Origin: Ariolimax columbianus
Taxonomy: Eukaryota > Mollusca > Gastropoda > Stylommatophora > Arionidae
DNA: 64,000 nt
Reading direction: 5' to 3'
NCBI GenBank assembly: GCA_036924085.1
Contig: JAVGWX010000006.1
Span: 41,882,746-41,946,745, forward strand
Shown here one piece after another: positions 10,560 through 22,139 of this stretch. Made by a program: the position numbers and the translations under genes. The notes beneath the pieces were generated by a model. That model saw nothing but the letters and a program-made list of their open reading frames with translations. It was not told the DNA's origin and made no database searches. Position 1 is the stretch's first letter. Each line of letters starts with the position of its first letter.

Positions 10560-12985
10560 TTATATGCAGTGGTAGTGTTCTTTTTTTTTTAGATATTCAC
10601 AGTGTCTTCGTTTTTTCACACGTATCCTTTGTTCTGTATATTAAATTCGTATGTCTTCCCTCCCTTGTATTTGTTTTTAACCACTAGTCTGTCTACACAT
10701 TGTATGCATTAATTTGTCAATTGCTTTATATTTTTTTAAGTTTCATGCTCTTTTTCTTTCTGTAATTTTTATGTTAGATGTCATCTGTCATCTATACATG
10801 TTACTAACTTCATTTTCTTAAACGTTTTCTTAGAAGTGTTAGTTGCTTGCATGTTTATTTTCATACAATCTCGTTTGCCGCCTTCTTACTGTTGTAGACT
10901 TTCTCATCACTATTGTTCCGTGATTTCTGTCACTAAGATGTCATAACTATTATATTGCGAGATCTTATGTGATAATTTAATTTCCCAAAGCAGTTACACT
11001 TCGTTGCTTTCTTATAAATTGTAATCGTTCTGTGACAAAATGTTACGTAATATTATTTCAAGCATTGGTATACTCGATATGAACCAGTCACTACAAGCAA
11101 AATAAATAGGGGCCAAAGTTTTTGTATCGCAAGCCAAATTATTTTTTTTCAAAACAATACAAAAGTCTTGGCTCAAAAGTTAAGCTAAATAACTACTTCG
11201 TTTGTGTAACGTGTGTTTGTTGTTTTTTTTGTGTTCTTTTTGTGGGAGATGATGGGGTGGATTTCAGCTTTCATGTTATGTGCAATTGCTTTGAAGTTAT
11301 TTTGTTAAACAACAAAGTGCTCTATGGATAGCAGTGAAATGAGTGATCACCTAGAGTCGTGACGGATGTCTTTGGACGAACATGCCTTTCAGCTACCAAC
11401 TATCGCGTTGGTGCCGACATCCACAGTGGCGCTGGAGAAGGTCAACATCATGTTTGTGGAGTACGCTTTACTGTTGCCAGTCGCCATGCACGGAATGTTC
11501 AGTCAGTTCAAGTCGTCAGTTCCAAATTTACAACACTAAAAGTCAAAGGTCATACTGAGCCAATCATAAAATGGTGCTATGCGCCTCTGTATGTGAATGA
11601 TGATGGCATACGGATATCTATGTAATGAGGTTGCTGTTCATCTACCGTAATCGATGAGGATTATTTTGCCAACATTCGCTGTTCGCATGAGTTCGCAGAG
11701 TTTGTCATAAATTTTTGGACAAGAAAGTACATAACTGCACATAACTAATCCGAGATAATCCAATTGGCTGCTGCATTTAGTACACGGAAATAGGACATCC
11801 CCTTCAACCGGGGTGGAGGGTGCAAATGTTCCATGCACCAAATATCAAAGGTGTCCTTTTAGTGCGTTTTCTAGTAGACAGTAGTGTAACGAACGTGAAA
11901 TTAAAATAAAGTTACTTGCGTTTGAATTTGATTATAGTGGATGAGACTTGCGCACGCCAGCCTCACTCTCTCGTCCACAACTGACTTGATTCAGTGGCAA
12001 GACGACTAAGTGCAGAATAAATATAGATTTTTCCTAGGGTTATCTCCCAAAGCATATCTCGTTATCGGCTATCCTACAAGGCAGTGGGGGGGGGGGGGGG
12101 GCAGAAATTGAATTGATGAGGTCAAAAGCTTCTACTTAATTGTATCATATATACACAATGCGGCATCCCTGAAACCCACATGGGGCAGCGGGGGTAGTCC
12201 AACCAAATTGGGATGATGTGCGCCAATAAAAAAAAAAGTTAGAAACAATTAAGTTCATGGAAACGTACTAGCCATCAACAATTCCTAACCGAAATTGTTT
12301 AAATGCGGAAAACGTCACAAGAATACGTATAGCTTACTATGTTCAGCGATGACCATCCCTGCGACGTCCTAATTTTTTTGAAAATAAAGTACACAACTGC
12401 ACATATCTTGACAATTAGTACTGACCAGAATTATATAATGTCAATATGTAATGATATAACAACTGTAAGCAACACGAATATCAACAAGAAAAAATAATAA
12501 TAGCAGACTTCAATCCAAGAGTCGGGCCAAAAGAACCAAGCGAACGTATTAAATGATTTCAAATGTGTTACTGAAGTGGAAACATATATATGTAATGGCA
12601 CAGGAAACACATCAGGGCAAAAACAAAACGACAACTATGTTACGGTCACAACGCCTTCGTCAGAGGAAAAAAACAGGTGGGGGGGGGGGGGAATCACAAT
12701 AAAAATGTTTTCAAACATGGGCGCTCACGTCTTGTTTTATATTGCGATTTGTTAGTTGTTTCGGTGACAATGTTAGCATTGCGCTGGATATCCTACCTGT
12801 CACCCGGGACAGTTGATGGAAAGGTTGAATACTTGCACTACGGATGCAGGAATACCTAACACAGCAAAATGCAGTAATATCAGTTATGACGGGAAACATC
12901 TATCAACGAAAAAACGGCCCAATGACCATAGCTTGTTAAATAAAATCGAACTTTGCCAGTCGATCTAGCAGATCAGGCGCAGACT
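10560..12985. other. No recognised gene; short homopolymer tracts
   Basis: Contains poly-G tracts at about 12084-12100 and 12679-12690. A 56-codon plus-strand frame beginning MSLDEHAFQLPTIALVP (from about 11364) is intriguing but lacks a good donor and a recognised family. Confidence 0.4.
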
Positions 12986-12989
12986 CAAA

Positions 12990-13310
12990 GTAAAATATTA
13001 GCAGCACAGACTGCAGAAACTGATCAAAGCAGCACAGACTGCAGAAACTGATCAAAGCAGCACAGACTGCAGAAACTGATCAAAGCAGCACAGACTGCAG
13101 AAACTGATCAAAGCAGCACAGACTGCAGAAACTGATCAAAGCAGCACAGACTTCAGAAACTGATCAAAGCAGCAAATACTGCAGAAACTCATTAAAGCAG
13201 AACAGACTGTAGAAACTGATCAAAGCAGCAGAAACTGGTCAAAGCAGCACAGACTGCAGAAACTGATCAAAGCAACACAGACTGTAGAAACTGGTCAAAG
13301 CAGCCAAGAC
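12990..13310 (+). repeat. 28-bp tandem repeat
   Basis: The unit is built around agcagcacagactgcagaaa followed by ctgatcaa. Successive tgatcaa motifs are 28 bp apart (13021, 13049, 13077). About eleven units are present, with the right-hand ones degraded and partly shortened. Confidence 0.9.
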
Positions 13311-13314
13311 AAGA

Positions 13315-14590
13315 CGAAGTGTAATCAGGTGTAAAAAACATATCTTCATTAGTCAAATTGTCTTATGGAAGCTCTAAAGAAATAAGATGATATCACCAAG
13401 AAGGATATAACGAAAATAAAGGACAAATATAACAGGTATTACACCGACCTCTTTTGCTGTTAACAAAAGATCACACCATGCGGAATATGCGCCAATTCCG
13501 AAGATCGAAACGGATTAAATATTGCGTTAAGCAATTAGTTAAAAATCAAAAAAACTATAAGCTTAGATGGAATCACTACAACAGACAAATGGGCAGGACA
13601 GTAACACAAAAGCAAGATAAACAATGCAACAGTTGTCATAGTGAAAATTGAATCCCAGACCATTTGAAAACATTGAAAAAAACTAATTAGATCACAAAAA
13701 GGTTACTTGTTAAAACTGGCAAACTACCGTTTGATTTGGTTGCTTAATTCACGTAAACACTTTTCAGAAGAGTGATTGTGAACAGACAGGAGAAGGGACT
13801 TAATAACATTCAAAGATTTGAGCAGGCATATTTCGGTAAGGTCTACTGAAGAACCGATTACCCCCGTACAATTAACCAGGTTATGGAGAGTACACGGGAA
13901 GTGCATGTCATTGTGCCTTATGTTTCTGGGCTATGAAAGAGCCTTCAGCAGCATTCATATAACTTAATGGAAATTACGTTGGGAAGTCACGTTTTTGAAG
14001 AAATGTTTGCTCAGCTGACAGAAGAGATAAATAAGGGCTGTCTAACCGGTATTATCCCTTGTATTTTACCGGCCAATCAACACACACGAATCAACTATTG
14101 TTCGACAGGGCGAGTGTGACCAAACCTATTCACAAATTTGGAAGATAATAGTATCAACATAATCTGTGAAAAAGCTCACTGACCTAAGGTTTAATGATGA
14201 CATAGTTAGCGTCAGTCACAGAGTCAGAGAAGCTGGACGCGTATGCAATTCACAAAAGTCGGCATTTATGCCAAAATTCTTGGGTACCACTGAATATCAT
14301 TTAGCCTCCAAAAAGGATTAATGAGAACTTATGTGATTGTAAAATATTAACGTAAAGTCTATTGCGCATTGAGGCTTGGGACTGTGTGCGATAACTACCA
14401 GTTTATTGCTTTAAAAAAAATGTCTTAACCGCGGTATAGCATCTCTTTCATATCTTAGTATTTACTCTTTGTTAAGAAGAGATCAAGTGACATTATTTAA
14501 ATTGAAAATGTAGTACAGCAAACCGAAATAACATATGTTTAATATCCATGTATCACGCTTGCACAGCTTAACAAAATCTGGCAAGATAAA
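13315..14590. other. No recognised feature
   Basis: AT-rich. A short basic open frame at 13454-13651 shows no family motif. Confidence 0.4.
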
Positions 14591-14594
14591 CGGT

Positions 14595-15090
14595 TAGCAC
14601 TCTGCACTAAAATCATATTAATGCGTACAATGGTCTTGTCAGTATTTCTCTATACTTGTGAGACATGGACAGTTACAGCTGACCTTCAGCGAAGGATACA
14701 GGCCTTGGAGATGAGATGTTTTCGAAGACTTTTAAACGTCTCGTACAAAGATTGAGTTACAAATGAAGAAATACGAGATAGAATTACAACAGCAATAGGG
14801 CTTTTTGAAGATCTCTTGGCAATTGTTAAAAGAAGAAAACTCGTTTGATACGGTCACATATCGAGATCAAATGGTCTTGCAAATACGATCCTGCACGGAA
14901 AGGTGCAAGGCAGACGACGAAGAGGCCGTCCCAAAAAGAGGTGGGGGGGGGGGGAGGTTGTCAACAAAAAAGAATGGACCAATCTCCGACCGACACAGGC
15001 AGCGGCCGCTGACAGAGAAGTGGGGTGTGAGGATGTCTTCATGTGTGCCCCAACGACCTCACCGGTTACGGGATGACCTGACCTGATCTT
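14595..15090 (+). mobile_element. LINE relic: C-terminus of an RTE-like reverse transcriptase
   Basis: The translation reads FLYTCETWTVTADLQRRIQ, then MRCFRRLLNVSYKD, EEIRDRITTAIG, a Y-G-H-I-S-R-S block and QGRRRRGRPKKR, ending near VPQRPHRLRDD. Stops and frame changes, plus a poly-G insertion at about 14942, show that it is dead. Confidence 0.8.
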
Positions 15091-15299
15091 AATACCCATG
15101 TATGTTTGCGGAAGTGAAGTCAGCACCCCTTAACAGTTTCCCATAATGTTGTTTTAGAGATGTTAATGTCGATGTTCTTTCTCAGTGAAATTCTTAATTT
15201 TCTTAAGATCAGTGGTTTTGTAGAACCCAACACTATAAATGTCTCGTTTAATAACTACTTTGTCAAAGCTATCAACTTTCTTCTCTTTATCGGTTTCAG

Positions 15300-15407
15300 G
15301 TGGCATTTGCAGAAAGACTGTCATATTATGGTGTCCAGCGCGAGAATGACCTGTCGCCGATACCTGAGGCGTGCATTGCTCTTTTCTCTAGGTTTGAAAT
15401 ACGATGA
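15300..15407 (+). CDS. Possible last coding exon, unidentified gene
   Basis: A strong pyrimidine tract and acceptor (ttctctttatcggtttcag) precede a 35-codon frame that begins VAFAERLSYYGVQRENDLSP and ends FSRFEIR, then TGA at 15405. An internal donor-like AG|gtttga at 15394 is an alternative. Polyadenylation-like aataaa follows near 15773. The composition looks coding, but I do not recognise the family, and no partner exon was found between it and the 4E-BP promoter. Confidence 0.35.
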   Translation: MAFAERLSYYGVQRENDLSPIPEACIALFSRFEIR

Positions 15408-15409
15408 TA

Positions 15410-17050
15410 CAAACCATCCCCATGCCCTCTCTCTACCCCTTTCCCTCCCGTTTTAGCGTCACGTGAAAAATGTTTATGCAATGTTATTGCTATGTTTTTA
15501 ATGTAATGAATGTAACGTTCAACGCCATTCGCAAAATGAAGACACTATATGTCTCTTCAACGCATTTACAAATTGAAATGGTGAATTCTGTTAACGACGT
15601 AGTACCCCAAATTTTTCGCGAATCTCGATACTTTCAGTACAATGTTTACTATCCTCCGTAAAAAAAACACAACACATGCATATGATTTACCATTCCAACA
15701 CATCGCCATGAGTTAATGAAGAACGTTTCAAATGTTAACTAGTGAAGACATTCATTTCTTATATACTCTCAATAAACTAAATTCATTCTAATTCCTTCAT
15801 GTCTTGTCGATTTTACAAAAACTGAAAAATATGTATTTCCATCAATATATATGCTGAGAAATATTATTTTCAAGATCGACACGTCTCAGATCTTTAAATA
15901 CAAAACAATAAAAATGTGCATTGCAAACAAAGACAAACACACCTCAATTTAAGCAAAATGTTTAATATAACTACTATTGAACAGAAGATGGCCTCGACAA
16001 AATCAGCAAAATCTCTTATACAACAAAGTGTCTACTTTCTATATTTTACATTGCATTCATGTTGAGTGTGATTGAGTATAAGTGTGGTTAACTCCCAGCC
16101 TTCTCCACGTTGTGGAACCCAAGAAAACAATGATAATTAAAACCTCCCACCCCCCACCCACCCCACCCCACCCCCCCCACCCCCACCCACACCCCCCTCT
16201 TCCAGCAAGAAAAAAAAGATCTTTTCTTTGCTACATGATTGGATATTACAAACAACGCTTGATGTGAAACAGGAAGCAAATCTCAAGCTGAAGACAGAGC
16301 TACATATGCAGAAATAAAGTCAATGGTTAATATTAAACATACAAGACAAAGTGCACAGATAACACACAGAGTCTGTTACAACAAAAGTATGCTACTCCTG
16401 ACGAAAAAGAGATCAAATGAATATTTTAAAGATTGCGAACAATCTACTGCTAGCTGAAAAATCATATATTCTACAATTTTAACAATCACCCACACAGACA
16501 TGTGCCCATATAGGGAGACCATACAAGAAGTAAAACATCTCCAACTGCTGGCTTCACGAGAGGAGCAGAGTGGCAATATCTATCTGCCTCCCCTCCCTCC
16601 CTCCCAATCCAATAAAGAGATATACTGTATTACGACAATAGAGAATGAGACGGGCTTACATATTTATGATTGAAATAGAAACGAATTTGAAAGCGAACGA
16701 CAACGAAAAAGTAGGAGAAATTAGGTCTGGTTAGAGTACCCCAAATGGACCCTTCGTTAGCCACAGGTCATACACGACTGGCCTACTGGGTAAAAGAAAA
16801 CTATATAAAGACAGTTTCAAGTCGCCTATAATTATAGTCAACGATTATCAAGTATAATCTTCGATATATAAAATAAAAGCGATAATAAACCTTCATTGGC
16901 ATTGGTTCAGATAAAGAAAAGGAACGCCCACAATTGCAACATTATTCATTACTCCTGGATAGTTACACAAACATTACCATACACCGAAATGTGAATTGCT
17001 TCCTGCGAAATATAGCATTACGGGTTTCCATAGAAAGCCATCGGAAGCCA
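15410..17050. other. Intergenic; C-rich simple tract at 16146-16195
   Basis: A ccacccc-type low-complexity tract lies at 16146-16195 and a CCCTCC tract at about 16590. Otherwise no feature is supported. This separates the possible terminal exon at 15.3 kb from the CDR2-like start exon. Confidence 0.5.
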
Positions 17051-17536
17051 AACCTAAATAGCGCAGGATTGGTCTAAACGTGGCTTACTGTTGGCTCGGC
17101 AAGTGAGCTCTCATTGTTTGTGTCCACGTAAGCAACAAGTTCAACGTGAAATTAACTGCATTTATTTCGACTGCTCGTTAAATTCAGCCGGAGTCATCAA
17201 TGACAAGATACTGCTGTTTAGTTAAGTAATTGAAAGGGTCCGTGTATCTTCTTCGCGTGTGGTGTACTAGTGTGTAGACATATAGATAAGAACAACGGAC
17301 AGACGTTTAAACATAGCAGCACTCCGAGTATAATCAATGTTTCAGGACTATTTACACGCCTGGTAATGGCATTTCTGGACAGTTTGTAACGAAATGACTT
17401 AGTTGACCGATGCTACGCACATTAAATCGTCAACAGTAGCCACGCCGACTGATTTAACACTGATGTCCGGCACGAGAGTTGAGTGTGTACATCTGTGTTA
17501 TATGACACTGAAGCTTATGCACTGCTATATTTCGTG
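17051..17536 (+). promoter_or_regulatory. Probable 5' leader and promoter region of the CDR2-like gene
   Basis: This lies upstream of the start codon at 17537 and is free of transposon signatures. It contains an inverted CCAAT (attgg at about 17076) and is relatively CpG-rich. An in-frame stop at 17480-17482, with no ATG in that frame before 17537, supports the chosen start. The transcription start is not identifiable. Confidence 0.3.
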
Positions 17537-17609
17537 ATGGAATCATCGTCAGATTATTTCGGATCGGGCGATGTTCGCGAAATCGTCGACGAGAAATGGT
17601 ATGAGCAGA
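17537..17609 (+). CDS. cdr2: CDR2/CDR2L-like coiled-coil protein, start exon
   Basis: It encodes 24 codons plus one base, MESSSDYFGSGDVREIVDEK then WYEQ, and ends at a consensus donor (cagA|gtaagt). Vertebrate CDR2 and CDR2L also start with a short acidic leader ending in a W-Y-D pair just before the D-L-x-L-A-A-E-L-G-K helix. That helix is what the phase-compatible exon at 63440 encodes. Joining the two gives WYEQ-N-LELAAELG, about six residues shorter between WY and the helix than in vertebrates, so a tiny unseen exon is possible. The family is known as onconeural antigens and, in flies, as the centrosomal protein centrocortin. Alone this exon would be a weak call; the link is inferred. Confidence 0.65.
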
Positions 17610-17661
17610 GTAAGTAGGCTGCATATTTTACACACATACACAATTACAACACACACTTTCA

Positions 17662-17690
17662 TCACACAAACACACACACACACACACCAC
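17662..17690 (+). repeat. CA microsatellite
   Basis: A run of acacac units lies close to the donor of the start exon. Confidence 0.85.
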
Positions 17691-18041
17691 AGCCTCACGA
17701 CGCGCTTTATTCTCATCTTTTTCGTCATAAACGTTTCAGCACATTCAATACACGCCTTTTCTGATATTATCTTATAAGAGGAGACACTACAGATTATATT
17801 ATTTGCTGATTGCATTTGACATAGTTTCTAACACGCGAAATGAGACGAGATGCAAATAACGCACACAGTGAATTATGTCAGGAGTATTTATGTTTTCTAC
17901 TTCTTCGTCTTTTTACTTCTTCTTTTTCTGTCCAATTTTGTCGGTCGATGTTGTGGGCTGGTATAGTTTTCATTCGTGAGCTAGATGTGCCCCCAATGTT
18001 GTCATTTCATATTCCTTCAGTGCCCCACTTACACTGTCTAT

Positions 18042-18043
<2 letters not shown>

Positions 18044-18097
<54 letters not shown>

Positions 18098-18115
18098 TCT
18101 CTCCCTCTCTCTTGC
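18044..18115 (+). repeat. CT microsatellite
   Basis: A nearly pure tctctc run of about 70 bp with a few CCCTCT interruptions at its end. Confidence 0.95.
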
Positions 18116-18223
18116 GATGCAACCTTCTTGTTTGGTTTTGTAGATCCCCACAGTTGGTAACTTAGGGTTGCATTTTGTCTGGTGTTCGGACCATTTTACT
18201 TTCTACCTTTCCGTGTATTTTTA

Positions 18224-18640
18224 GTCGTTCGTTCTCAAACTCCCTCTACAAAGCCCCGAAAAGAGCTTTTCAAGTACGAGTAGCAGGATGTAGTCCGAAG
18301 AACGGAATGAGGTGTGTCGTAGTTTACAGCTTGACTGAGATATTTGCACCTTTCGGTCCGATACATCCGACTTCAGCAGAACATTTTTGGGTACCGGGTT
18401 AGCCTTCCCTCTTCGATCTCTTCTCTTTAGCCAGTCTGCCATGCTGCAGCCTGTTATCCAGGATCACCACGCTAGCAGTCAGCTCTGGGTCGCAGACCCT
18501 GACGCTAGCAGTTAGCTCTGGGTCGCAGACCCTGACGCTAGCAGTCAGCTCTGGGTCGCCGACCCTGACGCTATCAGTCAGCTCTGGGTCGCAGACCCTC
18601 ATGCTAGCAGTCAGCTCTGGGTCGCCGACCTCTACAGCTC
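18224..18640 (-). mobile_element. SINE A copy, antisense, with internal 33-bp tandem expansion
   Basis: The antisense blocks run from ttcgttctcaaactccct (3' end of the SINE) through gtttacagcttgactg and gcctgttatccaggatcacc. At 18471 the core becomes a tandem array: gctagcagt recurs at 18471, 18504, 18537, 18570 and 18603, a 33-bp period with five units. The unit equals the ordinary SINE A core (gctagcgtcag plus cgacccagagctgac, read in sense), so the array arose by expansion inside the SINE. Confidence 0.85.
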
Positions 18641-18817
18641 CGATTTTTTAGTGTTGCACCGCTTTCTGTGTGTTTTTTTCGTTTCGTTCTCAGTCCAGCC
18701 CTGTGACTCAGACCATTTCCCAAACACCTCATTTCGCATGGGGAGATTTATCTCTCTTGTGTCTTAGTAAGAGTCCATGTCTGACTCACACTGGCAGCAA
18801 AGAGTTGGTCTTGTTTT

Positions 18818-19673
18818 TAAGTCCATGATGAGTAGGTGTACTATTTTATGTGCCCTGAAAAGGACGTTAAGTGGCGTGTTGTAGTAGCTTTCTTCCCATC
18901 CCGAGCACGCTGATAAAGGAGGAACGTGTTCCTCCAGGCAGTTGTGCTATGCTTGGCTTTATCTGCGTGGCGCTCACTACTACGGGGATCAAATTGATCC
19001 ACATCTCGTCAGCCAGGCTGCCTTGAAACAATTTCTAGGGAACGCTACATGGAAGAGAGATTGTGGTCCTGGTCAGTGTATTGTGTCTGATCCTGACGCG
19101 ACTTCCTGGTCAGTGTATTGTGTCTGATCCTGACGCGACATCCTGGTCAGTGTATTGTGTCTGATCCTGACGCGACATCCTGGTCAGTGTATTGTGTCTG
19201 ATCCTGACGCGACTTCCTGGTCAGTGAATTGTGTCTGATCCTGACGCGACATCCTGGTCAGTGTATTGTGTCTGATCCTGACGCGACATCCTGGTCAGTG
19301 TATTGTGTCTGATCCTGACGCGACATCCTGGTCAGTGTATTGTGTCTGATCCTGACGCGACATCCTGGTCAGTGTATTGTGCCTGATCCTGACGCGACTT
19401 CCTGGTCAGTGTATTGTGTCTGATCCTGACGCGACATCCTGGTCAGTGTATTGTGTCTGATCCTGACGCGACATCCTGGTCAGTGTATTGTGTCTGATCC
19501 TGACGCGACATCCTGGTCAGTGTATTGTGTCTGATCCTGACGCGACATCCTGGTCAGTGTATTGTTCCTGACCCTGACGCGACTTCCTGGTCAGTGTATT
19601 GTGTCTGATCCTGACGCGACGTCCTGGTCAGTGTATTGTGTCTGATCCTGACGCGACGTCCTGGTCAGAAGGG
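18818..19673 (-). mobile_element. SINE B copy, antisense, with 16-unit 37-bp array
   Basis: The body (18818-19066, antisense) shows ccctgaaaaggacgttaagtg, gcgctcactactacgggg and gtcagccaggctgcc, all matching SINE B at 36.6 kb. The array (19067-19673) repeats tcctggtcagtgtattgtgt plus 17 more bases every 37 bp, giving 16 full units and a stub. Minor unit variants differ at the acWtcc junction and a few single sites. In sense orientation the array heads the SINE. Confidence 0.92.
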
Positions 19674-19674
19674 T

Positions 19675-20769
19675 GTGCCTGATTGGACAAGCGAATCAGC
19701 TCCCAGAGAGTTTGTATAGAAATCGTATTTATCAATTGTCTCCTTGTCTACACTAGGATGTGTTTGTGTTTTAACAGCGGTAAAGGATGTTATAAATGCG
19801 CAAAAATGTGAATAGTTGTTTTCCTCCCACACACAATTGTTCAAGAACTCCTTTTCATCTTGTTTTCCGTTTGCTCTGACATCACCACACGCAATTAGCT
19901 CACACCACTGGTAGCCAATCCTCTAACTTATATCGTCCTTCTGGATTCTGCTGACGAAGGCACACTCATTTCAACCGGTAGTCATTTTAGGTTATCTCAC
20001 GAGGTATTGGCCAGTGTATGGATGGTGTGTATCTATTTGGTAAACCGGGTATCTGGTAAATATGTGGGAGAGGCTGTCTTGTCTTACAGTGGACAAAGTT
20101 GAAACTGCGTGTTACTGTTTGTTTGTCCACTCCATTGCGGTCACGTCCGTGGGTTTGACTGTTTTAAACGCTTTTATTTAACTTCTCTTGTTGGCTAGTG
20201 TCAAATCTTGAATTTGATAATTCAGACACTTCTCGGTAAGATAGAGAGCTGAAACTTATAGGAAATGTGTAAACTTCGATGACAATATAATTATATGATA
20301 ATTTGGGAGAAAATATTGGGACAATTTGGGATAATTGATGCAAATTGCATAGATTTTGATGAATCTGTATGTGGAAACGGATGTATCATTGTGTGTGTAT
20401 GTATGTACGCGTGTGTATGTGTGTGTTTTATAATATTACAGACACACGTAAGCGTATGGGAGTAGCCTATTCAAATAAAAGTATCAACAGTTTATACTTT
20501 TTAGTGCACTTTGAAATAAAAGATAGACATTTTCTTTAACTTCAGTTGTTTTATCATATTGAGTTTGAATCTGCTGTGGTCGTATCTCAAGCCGAATATT
20601 GGTACTCGATCTCTTCTTTGTAGTAATAGAATGAGACGATGATTCATATTTCCGACCCAGGAGAAGCATAGGACCACATTTACAGCTGTTCACTTTACAA
20701 GAAGCCTGTTTCCGAGTATTTTTAACGACAGCTTCAATATCATTATTTGTACATGATGAGGCTGCTAGT
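19675..20769. other. Intron sequence, nothing recognised
   Basis: Contains a short gtgtgtatgt-type repeat near 20392-20430. No exon or known repeat family is seen. Confidence 0.45.
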
Positions 20770-20925
20770 CTTCTTCTTCATCTTCTTCTTCTTCTTTTTA
20801 TTCTTCTTCTTTTACTGCTTTCTTCCTGAAAAGGACGTTGTGTCGAGTTTACAGTGTGGTTGCGATAGCTGCGCCTTTTGGGCCGACACATCCGATGTCA
20901 ACTGACATGTTTTGGTACCAATCAA
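20770..20925 (-). mobile_element. SINE A fragment, antisense
   Basis: It starts with a TTC-rich tail complement, then cctgaaaaggacgttgtgtc, gtttacagtgtggttgcg and ccgacacatccgatgtcaac, the 3' third of SINE A. Truncated at about 20925. Confidence 0.8.
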
Positions 20926-21350
20926 TTAATCAATCAGTCAATCAATACAACGCTTAGGCGACTAGTGCCCGTCGAAGGACCATGTCTGATGGCCGTTTCC
21001 CAGGCGGCCTGCAGTTCTGTTGGGGAGGTGGTGATCTGTTTTAGCCAGGTGTTGCGAGGGCGGCCCCGAGGACATCTCCAAGATGAGCACGGCTTCCTCC
21101 CGCAACTCGCCCCCACATCCTGTCGGAGCATCTCGTGGGCTGGGACTTCCCGGGAAGAGAGACCGAAGAGGAAGAGACGACGGCGATCAATCGTTGAGAC
21201 AATGCCTGTAAGTTGAGTACGTCGAACTACTTCACTGTTGGAAATCATGTCATGCCAGACGATCCCGAGGGTGCGCCGCTGGTTGCACAGGTGGAAGGCC
21301 TCAAGACGCTGTCGGTCCTGCTGTACTACACTAGTGCAAACGTTTAAATA
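20926..21350 (-). mobile_element. LINE C-terminus, antisense, with ATTG-type tail
   Basis: On the minus strand a frame reads QRLEAFHLCNQRRTLGIVWH, then TQLTGIVSTIDRRRLFLFG, a P-A-H-E-M-L block and RGRPRNTWLKQITTS. This is an RTE-like reverse transcriptase C-terminus. The 3' tail is a TGATTGAT-type repeat (20926-20946 on the plus strand). The fragment at 27920-28402 is the same family (RRGRPRTVWLQQIAAS). Confidence 0.82.
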
Positions 21351-21361
21351 TCCAACGCTAA

Positions 21362-21837
21362 TGTCAATTCGATGCTGATGTACTGTATGAAGCAGATACA
21401 TGGAGAACGACCAAGACCATATAACAAAGACGCAAGTCCTTCGTTAACAGATGCCTACGAAGGATATTGGGCATAAAGTGGCAGGACATGGTGAGGAATG
21501 AAGACCTGTAGGAAAGAAGCCAACAACATTCACTGGAACAACAACTTAAGCATAGAAAATGGGGCTCGATAGGACATAGGCTGCGAAAGACACATTCAAA
21601 CAAAGCCAGGCAGGCTCTTACATGGAATCCTCAAGGAGGGAAGAGAGAGAGAGAGAGGTGGGGTGGGCGGTACACTAAACAATACACGGATAAGAGAATT
21701 TGAGAAGGAACTAAGATTCAATTATTGCACCCGGAGTGAGACAGAAAGAACAGCACAGGGCCGTGCACGATGACGTGATTTTGTCAATGGCCTATGCACC
21801 GCGAGGAACGACGGATGCTGATTGATTGATTGATTGA
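21362..21837 (+). mobile_element. LINE C-terminus of another family, sense, with ATTG tail
   Basis: Broken frames read FVNRCLRRILGIKWQDMVRN, then LKHRKWGSIGHRLRK, ALTWNPQGGKRE and a terminal SMAYAPRGTTDAD. It ends in a gattgattgattgattga tail at 21819-21837. It abuts the preceding antisense fragment head to head. Confidence 0.82.
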
Positions 21838-21859
21838 CACTAGTGCAACTTGTGCCCAG

Positions 21860-22128
21860 GACCTCTTTTTTTTGTTTTTGTTTTGTTTTGTTGTGTTCCG
21901 CCTAATTTCTCTAATCCCCAAGGCGGTGTGCGTTGCTCTGTGGTTTTTATTTTGCTTCTGTCGGCCCAGTGCATCCGACTTCAGCATGCATTTGAGGTAA
22001 GGGTCTGCTTTCTCCTGCAGTTTCTAAGGGTTTGCTTCCCCAGTGTAACGGCTGGTGCTGTGATGGGGATCGAACCCAGCACATTCTGGTTGTGAGCCGT
22101 GTCACTTAACCACTAGCCTACGCCGTCC
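21860..22128 (-). mobile_element. tRNA-derived SINE, antisense
   Basis: On the minus strand it begins with an A-box-like tagtggttaag and a near-perfect B box in ctgggttcgatccccatcac. The body then runs leftwards through ggggaagcaaacccttag and ctgaagtcggatgcactggg. The copy at 35838-36055 has the same head and body. Confidence 0.85.
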
Positions 22129-22139
22129 CCTGACCTCTT

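Noticed and set aside
11364..11525. Plus-strand frame MSLDEHAFQLPTIALVPTS... as a possible first exon
   Set aside because: It looks protein-like, but no consensus donor lies in a suitable place, the frame ends soon after, and I do not recognise a family. Left as unproven.
12990..13310. CRISPR-like array
   Set aside because: The repeats are directly adjacent with no unique spacers, in an intron-rich animal genome. The same holds for the 37-, 42-, 46- and 49-bp arrays.
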